Shown one piece after another: positions 1 to 10,200 of a stretch of DNA of 33,170 bases. Position numbers and translations under genes: made by a program. Location: NCBI GenBank assembly GCA_036897485.1, contig JAYMTF010000589.1, positions 1 to 33,170 on the forward strand. Direction: 5' to 3'. The stretch is from Pelargonium nanum (Eukaryota; Streptophyta; Magnoliopsida; Geraniales; Geraniaceae). Below the pieces are notes generated by a model. It did not search any database. It worked only from the letters and a program-made list of their open reading frames with translations, and was not told where the DNA came from. Within the stretch, counting starts at the first letter, position 1. Each line of letters starts with the position of its first letter.

Positions 1-41
1 AAATTTAGACAAACAGGACACTCATTTTGGGACGGAAGGAG
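1..41. mobile_element. Right end of a Stowaway-like MITE, cut by the window edge
   Basis: The stretch CTCATTTTGGGACGGAAGGAG followed by TA is the reverse complement of the usual Stowaway terminus (CTCC.TCCGTCCCAAAATGAG), and TA is the expected target duplication (42-43). The other end lies outside the window. The same terminus type recurs at 18955-19194 and 24817-25031, which supports the call. Assignment to the Tc1/mariner-derived Stowaway group is family knowledge. Confidence 0.6.
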
Positions 42-43
42 TA

Positions 44-1400
44 TAAATTATAGTGATATGTTTGGAGGTAAATTATAAAAGAGAATTTGAAGAAATGACA
101 TAAATCTTCCTTAAAATTCACATGAAAACTAGTTTATTCTATTCCGATATTTTCATTAACAACACAACCGTTATTCCGCCTGTATCGTTATGCAATGTAC
201 CCTCTCATTTCATAATGAGCTTAATTACTTAGCCTAATGATTTTTCTTTATCCCTAGACTCTTTTGGTGTGCTCTGTATCTCCGAGTGAGAGGCATCGAG
301 CGTGTTTTTTCTTATTACTATAAGATAAAGCTAATAATTTGAACTAGAACTTGTAGACATTCGACTTGACTTTTTCTCGATCTCGACTAATTTTCAGTTT
401 GAGTTGATTTTTCTAGGACAATTTTGAGTCGGAAAAACCACATGATTCAACGCATTCTAATTTTATGTCTAAAAACTGAAACCCGACTAGAACTCCAATT
501 TACCATCTTCACAATACATATTTTCAAATATTTAATTCTATTTTTTATGGCATAATGTTCATTATTGAAGAAAGAAGAAAAATAAAAGAGACAGTGATGC
601 AGAATGACAGTGGGGAAAAAGGAAATGGGCCCACTAAATATATACAGATTACAGAGACTGACTTGTGTCACGGACGAACGGTCGTATCCTCTGCCTCGGA
701 AACGACACCACACACTCCTCTCTCTATTTTAATCTAATTTAATTAAATAATAAATAAATAAATTGGTCTAAAAATGTAATTATGGTTCAATCATTTTTGT
801 ATAACAAAACAGAAGAGATAGGATCGGATCCGATCAACAAATCCCATGGCTTTTAAAGGCAATCTCCTTTTTCACTTTTGGTTTTCTTCATTTCAAACCT
901 TTATATACATTTTTTATTCTAATTCTTACAAAAAAAAAAATTGTCACTCCCTTTTATTATTTTGCAAAATAATTCACTTTTTGATGTTGAAAATGTTGAC
1001 ACGTCGGAGCTAGTAATTTGGATTCGAAATGTTATTTGCGGGTTGGAGTTGATTTGATCCGTATAATTTAACTTTAGAAATATAGGTAAAATCGGATTGG
1101 ACAATTTCGTCCGAATCTGTAAAATTTAGTTTGAAACTCGATCCAATTAATATGAGTATGAGTCGTAATTTATTAACTTGGCTTAATTTGAACTGAAAAT
1201 TGTTGTTTAGATTCTTGTCGCATTATACACTCCATTCAACTCAAAATCGATTAGCCATCTTTCGTGCTGCATTCTAATTTTTATTTTAAGACCATTTTGA
1301 AAAATGTTATGAAGCGGTAAAATCTAATTTTTAACTTAATTAAATAGTTAAATTTATGTTTTCAAAGAAAAAATAGTTAAATTTATGCTTGGAGGGATGC
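44..1400. other. AT-rich spacer upstream of the IDD gene; no gene seen
   Basis: Short open frames at 447-713 (-), 555-737 (+) and 919-1104 (-) have no recognisable domain and low-complexity composition, so I do not call them genes. A 14-bp palindrome (GATCGGATCCGATC) lies at 822-835. A GCTAGTAATTTGGAT motif at 1009-1023 is shared with 31972-31986 and resembles 14182-14197, suggesting an old dispersed repeat. Confidence 0.5.
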
Positions 1401-1402
1401 TC

Positions 1403-1408
1403 TATAAA
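1403..1408 (+). promoter_or_regulatory. Candidate TATA box of the IDD gene
   Basis: TATAAA lies about 540 nt upstream of the ATG at 1945. Transcription would then start near 1435 and give a long leader of about 500 nt, rich in pyrimidine runs. I saw no upstream ATG between about 1500 and 1944. Position and motif only; no transcript evidence. Confidence 0.35.
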
Positions 1409-1944
1409 TTTTTGATATTTGACATTTTTTTTAATTATATTTATGTGTGTGCATGTATTAGTGTGGCCCATACAAACTAGTTTGTATGGCTAAGCTGACC
1501 CATTTTCAGATAAAAAAGAGAGAGACACACACTTCTTGAATCTTGACTACTCCTATTTCCACTGTTCTCTTCTCCAACTGAGATAGATTGAGAAACCTCC
1601 AAAACACAATCATCTTCTTTAGCTCTTTCTCCACCTTCCATTAATTAGCTTCAAATATTATTATCACAATTCATATATTTCTTCTCCAACCTATCTTCAA
1701 CTTTCAGATAACTCTAGCTCTCCAAGTTTTAGTATTTTTTTTTTCTTCTTCTGGTTTTTGTTTCTACTTTCAGTTGAGTTTTTCTTGTCCTTTTTTGCTT
1801 CCTATTAATATTTGAAAATCTATAGAATTCAGTTTTGGATTCAGTATATTTATTAGTTTCTGTTTTTAGCTTCTTTTTGTGTAGTGTAAACTCTTGTTGT
1901 TCTTTTGTTTTGTACTGTGTTTTTGTTTTTGTTTTGATTTGCAA

Positions 1945-3662
1945 ATGATGTCTGGTCAATATGAAGCTTTCTTAATCCCTCCTCCTTCCTCACTTCCATC
2001 TCTAGTCTCGTCATTTTCTCAGGAAACAAACACCAACCCTAACCCTAAACCCGCCGCCGCCAAGAAGAAGCGAAACCTCCCCGGAACACCAGGCAAGTAT
2101 TCGATCCGTCCAACCTCAGAAACTGTACTTATTTTCAAATTCTGTATTTGTCGCAACAATCTTTTTTTTTTCGTTTGTTTTCTGTTGTCAAGTATTTACT
2201 TTCAATTCTGTATTTGTTGGTACAGAATTAAACAGGAAACAAATGAAAGTTCATTTGTTTCATGTTGCCATGTTTGTATGTTTTTTTTTTAAGTTTTAAG
2301 AGATTTATATGTTTTTATGAATTTTACAGATCCAGATGCTGAGGTGATAGCTCTATCACCCAAGTCGCTCATGGCGACGAACCGATTTGTCTGCGAGATA
2401 TGCAACAAAGGGTTCCAGAGGGACCAGAACTTGCAGCTCCACCGGAGGGGCCACAACCTCCCGTGGAAGCTCCGGCAGCGGAGCACCACCGAGATCGTCC
2501 GGAAAAAGGTCTATATCTGCCCGGAAAAGTCCTGCGTCCACCACCACCCGTCCCGGGCCCTCGGCGACCTCACCGGAATCAAGAAGCATTTCAGCCGGAA
2601 ACACGGCGAGAAGAAATGGAAGTGCGAGAAATGCGCCAAGAAATACGCCGTCCAGTCCGACTGGAAGGCCCACTCCAAGACTTGCGGAACTCGCGAGTAC
2701 AAATGTGACTGCGGAACCTTATTCTCCAGGTGAATTTCAATAAATGTCGACAGATTGTGTGAATTTAATGCAATTCTTTTTAATTTCTTATCGGTAAAAT
2801 TTTAAAATGTTGTCGTTTCAGGAAAGATAGTTTTATCACGCATAGAGCTTTCTGCGACGCTCTGTTGGCGGACGAGGGTGGCCGGGTTGGTTTGAGCTCG
2901 GATGCGAGCAATCTCAGCTTCAAGAATGGTGGAGGCGGAGGTGGCGGCGACGGAGGTTTTTCCGGTCAAAATGTGGCTGAAATTTCCCAATTTGCGGGGT
3001 TGTATCAGAAGAATATGTTGCCGATGTGGCTAAATCAGGCTAGTTCAGCTGAGTTCAATGACATGATCATGGGAAGTCACACTATTTCGAGTACTCCTTT
3101 CGGGTCGTCGGGTTTGAATTCTCTGGCGCCGGATCAAATGATGCAAGTTGGGTCGTCTCCGGGGACTCAGTTCATGGGTTTTGATCACAACAAGAACGGT
3201 GCTTCGACTTCGGGGTTGAATAAGGAAAAAACTTTGCCTTGTACTTCTCAAAATAGCACACAAGCCAAGGTGGCGCCGCCAGTGGGGGCGGCGGCAGCGC
3301 CTATGTCGGCCACCGCCCTTCTCCAGAAGGCGGCGCAGATGGGCTCAACGTCGAGCAATCCATCGATCTTTGGCGCTACCTTTGGAGCGATGAAATCGTC
3401 ATCACCATCATCCAATGGGACAATCTTACCGTTGCGCCAAGACTCAGTGTCCTCCACTAGGCTCGATCAGCTCATAATGCGAGCCGTAGCCAGCGGAAGA
3501 CACGGAGGCTCGAGTGTTGGTGTAGCCGAGCATAGCTTGACGAGAGATTTTCTTGGCGTGAGAGAAGAGTCGCGGCCATTCTTGGCACAAGAACTTGCAA
3601 AGTTTGGTTCGTTTGGACCTGTTGCTGCAACGACTTTTGGACAGTTTCAAAATAATCATTAG
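1945..3662 (+). CDS. IDD: INDETERMINATE DOMAIN (IDD) family C2H2 zinc-finger transcription factor
   Basis: Plant-specific nuclear DNA-binding regulator. Exons 1945-2092, 2330-2729 and 2822-3662 give 462 aa, a usual IDD length. A basic nuclear-localisation motif (KKKRNLPG, about 40-47) precedes the conserved ID domain. Finger 1 is C2H2 (C71, C74, H87, H91); finger 2 is C2H2 (C113, C118, H136, H141); fingers 3 and 4 are C2HC (C148, C151, H164, C168; C175, C177, H190, C194). The C-terminal half carries both IDD signatures: [14 protein letters not shown] (344-357) and TRDFLG (423-428), which in the family bind partners such as DELLA or SCR-type GRAS proteins. Two ATGs lie in tandem (1945, 1948); I chose the first. 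Intron 1 has a GC donor (AG|GCAAGT), the only donor near that junction that keeps the P-D-P-D-A-E-V junction in frame. Glycine-rich and Ser-rich stretches fill the C-terminal region. The exact IDD subgroup is not resolved. Confidence 0.95.
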
Positions 3663-4617
3663 TTTCGAAATTTTACGCAAAATTCATGTGATTATACAAT
3701 GACAATGAAATTTCCGAACGAGTTGAAGCATACGAGTGAGGGAGAGAGTTGCTTGAGTAAGTAAATTTAATACGATGCTTTCACTGTATAATTAAGTTGC
3801 GATCAAGAGAGCAACTCTTAGCTAGTGATTCATGCATTGTCATTGATATTCTTACACTATTAAGTATTAATCTTCCATATTGTTTTATCTTCTCTTCATG
3901 TTTTCATATATGTAGTCGTTGTGGATGAGTTTTGGTTAATTTTATTAATGACTGAATTCAACCGATACAAAGTTTATTGAATGTGTGTAATGCTTTATGT
4001 GCTTATATTTATACATTTGAGTATAAGTGAGTAATTAATCAATAATTTTTTCTCGTTTTATGAACTAAAGTACTGCTAATATAAAAGAAATTGAATACCA
4101 AAATCTTATGAGCTAAACGGTTAAGAGTTTGATTTCTCTATATAAATTCTCGTGTTAGAAGGTTACGAATTGAGTATAGACTCTTTTTTTATACTATATT
4201 CGTTTCAAAATAAAACACTCGTTTTCTATTGCCCGATAGTTCTATGCAATGAACAATTCTACTCATTTGATTTGTTATTAATTAATTTCAATTTCAGCTT
4301 TTAAATTGAACTGAAAAGTAGGTAGCACAGAAGATTAGTACTCATAGTTGACCGTTTAAGTCAAATTGTCAATATCATGTAGCAACATTTTCAACGTTGG
4401 TTGGTTTAGTTTTTTCTTTTATTTTTAATTTTTATAATTATATTTTATTTACATAATCGATTGAGGACAAATATGTATTTATCATTAATGTAAATAAATT
4501 TTTAATAATAACTGACCACCATTCTTATAATAAAATTTGTCTAATTCAATTTTAGATATTTTTCACGACAAATGCAATTTAGTCCAATTTTAAAAAAATT
4601 AATTTAATGTTAAACCG
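3663..4617. other. IDD 3' UTR and AT-rich spacer
   Basis: The first 200-300 nt are probably the IDD 3' UTR; I found no clear AATAAA. The rest is AT-rich with no gene. A stretch near 4190-4235 weakly resembles a Stowaway terminus, but no partner end was found. Confidence 0.5.
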
Positions 4618-4626
4618 AATTATCAT

Positions 4627-4858
4627 TTTTTTTGTCTAAACCATAAGATTCCTGAGCAGGCCGGCACACTCACGGTTAACACCTTTAAGCCGTTCTACCA
4701 CACCCAGATTAATCTCCATTCGAGCCGGGTAGGACCACAAGGGCGACAAATCTCTCCCTACCAAGTTTTAACGCAGCTGCATTTCCTGAAACTCGAACTC
4801 GATACCTCATGTTAAGCTGAAACAACCCCTTCCCAGTTGACCCACGCGCTTGGTAGTA
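4627..4858 (-). mobile_element. tRNA-derived SINE with 9-bp target-site duplication
   Basis: This 232-bp insert is flanked by identical direct repeats AATTATCAT at 4618-4626 and 4859-4867. On the minus strand it starts with a pol III A-box-like sequence (TGGGTCAACTGGG), has a B-box-like sequence about 45 nt further on (AGTTCGAGTTTC), and ends in an A run (T run at 4627-4634 on the plus strand). It is GC-richer than its surroundings. Head boxes, A tail and duplication together fit a plant SINE. The family name is not known to me. Confidence 0.8.
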
Positions 4859-4867
4859 AATTATCAT

Positions 4868-6600
4868 ATTTCGCTATTGCTCTTTTTTTTCTTTTTATAT
4901 TTCGCTATTTCTAGCTCTCTACCTATCTAGCTAGGTTTGATTTGTGGTCAACAAAAATGTGAAGCCCCAATTATTGCCTTATGTTTTGTCAAACCATGTC
5001 CCTTTCTCTTTTTCTGTGTATAGTTTTTGAATTTATTAATATTAGTGTGAAAATTCCCAACCAGAATTGATGTTTACTTGAATTTCCACATTGTTGATGT
5101 ATGAATCATGAGATCAATGAGTTAGTTTTGGTCAAACAACAACGCATGGTATGTGACACTCAGAGCGATTTAGAACAAAGAGAATACTCGGAGTATCAAA
5201 TTTTTTATTTACGTAATCTGATTATTGCCTCTAAATCTCTAATATCTTCATATTTGAGTATTGAAATAGGTGAATACGTTTTATATATAAAAACTAGTAT
5301 GCAGTGATACGAGTTAAAAGATAAATCATACATAGACAAAGTGAATATGAGAATTGTTCATTGAGTTATTGTGTTAATGTCAAAATTGTTAGTAAAATCA
5401 TAGTATGGTAATGTCTTTGTATAGGTCTTTATATATTATTATTTAAACCATTAGCACATGCAAATTTTTAACTTACATGAAAAAAACACTTTTTACTATT
5501 GTATTTGAAAAAATATATGTTACTATCTTTTAATTTGTATGATTACTATTGATGACTCAATCAATAAAATTGTTTGGAAGTACTGTAATGGCTTCTAATG
5601 TTTGGCTTTTTCTTGAAGACAACCACAATGGGTTCATGCAAAAATGCTCAAAAAGAGAAGGCTACTAATTAAATTAACACTCATAAAACAACTAAAAATA
5701 ATTGCAAGAACCTTCACCTTTTTATGGGTACTTTACATTTACCAGCTTTTTTGATACTAACACACCTAAGCTTTAATTGGTTGGGTACTTGGGTTGGCCT
5801 CTTTTTTGTTAATTACTTCACCACAAGTCAATCTTAATTTCACCTTTTGGAGTTTTGGAGTTTTGACTATAAAAATTAGTTTAATTTTGTTTTCTTTCAA
5901 AGCAAAAGGATTCACCTATCCCATTTTTCATTATTTAATGATCAATTACCCAAAGGTTGCCTAGAGTAGACAACCATTTTCTATGATATTTAGGGCTTGT
6001 TTGGTAACACTTATGTGTCTAAAAGCCCTGACAATGTATTTATAAACTAGCTTTGTTTTTGTATTTTTGTTAAGTTTATTATAAATATGTAGTATATATT
6101 AAATATTGTAATGATGATACAATTTTAGTCAATTGTTCAAGTATTCGTGTATGCGGATGAGTTGTTTTTTTTAATTATTATTAGTGTGTAAACAATTATT
6201 GGATGTTGTTTAACGAGAAAGACCATATTAAATAAAACAAAACAGAAACAAAAGAAAATAACATGATGAGTTGTTTTTTTAATAATAATTACAGTAAAGT
6301 AATGCTACATGTCAAAAGTATTGCACAAATTTATATTTAATAAAATGACGTGTCAATTAATTGAACATTCGCGAACTCTTGTTTTGGATTTTTTTTATTT
6401 GCAAGCATCCAAAAAAGTGGGAGCATCACGACTTTGGTAGCTATTGCTATTGAAAGTGATGTACCAATTCACAAGACAACCAGAACCAGCGGCTTCAATG
6501 GTTGCATTTCCATGTCAATCAATTTGGTCTGGCTCCATCACTCACATTCTTGGGTAAGGATCGAATCATTTGAGTTTTAACTTTTGTTCCCATTTTTGTT
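4868..6600. other. AT-rich spacer, no gene seen
   Basis: An open frame at 5101-5307 (+) would encode 68 aa with no recognisable motif and is probably chance. About 6400-6560 is less AT-rich and could include untranslated leader exons of the ABCC gene downstream, but I cannot show that. Confidence 0.45.
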
Positions 6601-6639
6601 GGTTTATTGGAATGATCCGAGGAGGAACAAAGTGGATGC

Positions 6640-7160
6640 GCTCTAAGTGTTCGATGAAATGCCCAGCAGAAAAAAAAAGTGTTTTTAAGGAACTTAACTG
6701 GGCTTTTTACTGGGATGGGTACTTTTGATTCTGAGAATGGTTCTTGGAATAATTTTGAATGAAAATGTTGTGAGCATAGAGAGAATTTGGTGTCTAATTC
6801 TTACATTGTGTGTTAAAAAAGCATGACAAATGTCTTGGTGATGAGGGCACTTGTCAAACACTTGTCAACATGTGTTTTCTTCTAATTAGATAGAGTATAT
6901 ATTTTACAATATTGAAAGAGTGTTGTATGTTTAAATATACATTGAAATTCTTCTATTTTGTCCATGGTTTTTGCCTTAATTTTTCAATTTTCAGCTGCAA
7001 ATTTTCACCTTCATTTATAAGGGTTGTTCCAAAATGATTCCAAGTGTTCGATGAAATGTCTAAGAGAGAACTTGGGTTTCTACTATGAGTCCATGAGGGT
7101 ATTTTTCTTTTTGGGAATTGTTCTTGGAATTATTTTGGAGGAAAATGTGTTCTGATGTGA
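6640..7160 (+). repeat. Diverged direct duplication upstream of the ABCC gene
   Basis: Segments at about 6640-6770 and 7035-7160 share AAGTGTTCGATGAAATG and, about 85-90 nt later, GTTCTTGGAAT.ATTTTG..GAAAATGT, at a spacing of about 390 nt. One frame of the first copy reads VDAL-stop-VFDEMPSRK, which resembles a pentatricopeptide (PPR) repeat, but the match is short and interrupted. It may be an old PPR fragment or merely a duplicated 5' flank or leader of the ABCC gene. Confidence 0.45.
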
Positions 7161-7285
7161 CACAGAATCAAATATAATTTGTTATGATTTGTTTTTTCAT
7201 TCAATGAGAGTGCTTTTGAGGTCCTACACATAGGCTACGTGTTGAAGCAAGAAGCAGGAGTTCACTACAGAGGTTTTCTCCAGCA

Positions 7286-10200
7286 ATGGCTTCCTTTGCT
7301 AGTAGTAGCTTACTTAGTGGTATGTTCAACATAGTTTCTTTAATTTCTTGCTCATCTCATTTTTGAGGTTTTGGTCTTTCAAGTTCTTGCTTCAAATATT
7401 GTTTTACATTGAAATGATATATGCAGGGAGATTCTCAAAATTCTGTGGCAGAAATTTTGATTTTGGGTCTTACTGCATTCTGAGAACGATCATAGATGTC
7501 ATAAATCTTGCATTTCTATCTGTTTTCTGCCTATTTTTGCTGTCAGGATCCGTTAGAAGACATCATGGTACCAATGGACGGTGTCGGGTTTCTGTAGTTT
7601 TTTCAGTGATATGTTGTGCTCTCGCTGGAATCACATATTTCAGTGCTGGTTTTTGGGATCTTGCTGCTATGAATCATGAGATCGAGAGCTTGGCCTGGTT
7701 GGTTCACTTTGTAAGAGGGCTAGTTTGGATATCTTTTACAGTCGCTTTACTTTTCCATGGATCTAAATGGTTTAGAATCATGATCTCTGTCTGGTGGATA
7801 TTGTTGTTCCTGTTAGTTTCAGCTTTAAATGTTATGAACATTGTAAGATCACGTAGCGTTCAAATCTCAGAAGCACTGACATGGCCTCTTCACCTCTGGC
7901 TACTCTTTTGTGCTCTGAGAGACTTCACTCGTACTGGTTTCCTTAGCAAAATGACATTTTCTTGGATCAATCCTTTGCTTCACTTGGGTTACACGAAACC
8001 ATTGACTCTCGAGGACATTCCCTCGCTAGTTCCTGAAGATGAAGCCAGTTCGGCCTACCAAAAGTTTGCTCAAGCATATGATTTGCTTCGAGGAGAGAAG
8101 AGCTCGAGTTGTGCAAGGAACTTGGTTTTTTGGGCCGTCGTAAGAGTTTACTTCAAAGAAAATGTTGTAATAGGCATTTGTGCATTGCTAAGGACAATTT
8201 CTGTGGTAGTTTCTCCTCTCCTACTCTACGCGTTTGTAGAATATGCCAATCGCGACGAGGAAAATCTTTGTCATGGGTTTGTTATCCTAGGATGTCTTGT
8301 ATTGACCAAGGTGGTTGAGTCTTTGACCCAGAGGCATTGGTTCTTTAATTCAAGAAGGTGTGGATTGAAATTGAGATCAGCTCTAATGGTAGCGGTTTAT
8401 CAGAAGCAGCTAAAGCTCTCGAGTTTGGGGAAGAGGACTTACTCAACCGGGGAGATTGTGAACTACATAGCAGTTGATGCGTATCGAATGGGAGAGAGCT
8501 CTTGGTGGTTCCACTCAATGTGGAACTTTGCAATGCAGCTTTTCCTAGCAATTGGTGTGCTTTTCTCGGTTGTGGGTCTCGGGGCTCTTCCTGGGTTGAT
8601 TCCCCTTCTCATTTGTGCACTCCTTAACATCCCGTTCGCGAGGATCATACAGAATTGCCAATCCCGATTCATGAATGCTCAGGATGAGAGGCTTAGAGCC
8701 ACTTCAGAGATCCTAAACTCTATGAAGGTCATAAAGCTACATTCATGGGAAGAGAAGTTCAAGAACATGATTGAAACCCGGCGCGCCATGGAATTCAAGT
8801 GGTTATACGAACTGCAGATCAAGAAGAGTTGTGGAACCATCTTGTATTGGATCTCTCCGACTATTATCTCTTCAGTTGTGTTCTTGGGATGTGAATTCTT
8901 TCGTAGCGCCCCGTTAAATGCTGGCACGATCTTCGCGGTTCTTGCAACGCTGAGGAGCATGAGCGAGCCGGTCAGGATGATACCAGAGGCTCTCTCGGTT
9001 ATGATTCAGGTTAAGGTGTCGTTGGATCGAATAAATGCCTTTTTGTTTGCTGATGAGCTCCAAAATGATGAAATTAGGACAATTCCACTGCATAATTTTG
9101 ATGCCATTGTTGAGATACAATCAGGAAATTTCAGTTGGGATCCGGAAACCAAGATTCCTACGCTGATAGATGTGAATTTGGACGTTAAATGGGGACAAAA
9201 AGTTGCAATTTGTGGACCGGTTGGAGCTGGGAAGTCATCTTTCTTATGTTCCATTCTTGGAGAAATACCAAAAATTTCAGGAACCGTAAGTTATCTAACA
9301 AAAACAAGTGTCCTGTTTTCTTTTTCAGGAAAGTTAGTTATGCACGAGTTACTTGTAGTATTCTTGTAATAAGTTAGTTAGTATCATTTAAATTTGTTAC
9401 AACACGTGTTCATGGGGTTGCAAGAGAAAATTGCATAACATTAGCTAACTTCCACTTAATTTTTCACAAAATAGAAACCGAGAGACTCATTTTTGTATGA
9501 GCCATGTTGACACAACGGGATATTACTAGTTTCCTTCTACATTCTAATGGGTCACTAGTTATAGGTTTTTGATCTTTCCTTCTACATTGTAATAGGTCAA
9601 AGTGTTTGGAAACATTGCTTATGTTTCTCAGACTTCCTGGATCCAGAGTGGGACAATTCGTGACAACATACTCTTTGGAAAGCCAATGGACAAGGCCAGA
9701 TATGATAAAGCTGTGAATGCATGTGCTTTAGCTAAGGATATTACTAGTTTTGACTACGGAGATCTAACTGAAATTGGCCAGAGAGGGCTTAACTTGAGTG
9801 GAGGACAGAAGCAGAGGATTCAACTTGCTCGAGCTGTTTATAATGATGCCGATATCTATCTCCTCGATGACCCATTTAGTGCAGTGGATGCACATACAGC
9901 TGCAATTCTATTCAATGTGAGTAAATGTTGTGCCAGTTACTTCGCTAGTGTTAAGAAATATCACATATTAAGATTTTGAAGTTTGTCGTTACTTGATATA
10001 CTAGTTGAGCCATTCATCTATCCATTTAAGATTTTGAGTTAGAGTCAAGTTCAACGTGTTATTAGAGCTAGTTCTGTTTGAGCCTATTGATTCGTTTGCC
10101 TGAGGTCCATTCTTGGTCCACGTGTAGGGTCCATTTTCTTTTCCCTGCACGTGAAATGAGAGTGTTAAGGAATCTCACAGTGGAAAAATGTGAAGTCTGT

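Noticed and set aside
1729-1959. Minus-strand frame rich in Lys and Thr
   Set aside because: It is the complement of the T-rich IDD leader and has no domain.
2356-2708. Long open frames on both strands across the IDD zinc-finger exon
   Set aside because: They are shadows of the GC-rich coding exon 2330-2729; only the plus frame with four fingers is conserved.
4190-4235. Sequence resembling a Stowaway terminus
   Set aside because: The match is weak and no second terminus or TA-flanked partner was found.
5101-5307. 68-aa plus-strand frame in the spacer
   Set aside because: No recognisable motif, AT-rich context and no splice partners; most likely chance.
9286-9369. Extension of ABCC exon 2 into an open frame after ACC|GTAAG
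   Set aside because: The family sequence continues at 9596 ([12 protein letters not shown]), and the extension breaks NBD1 before its signature motif.
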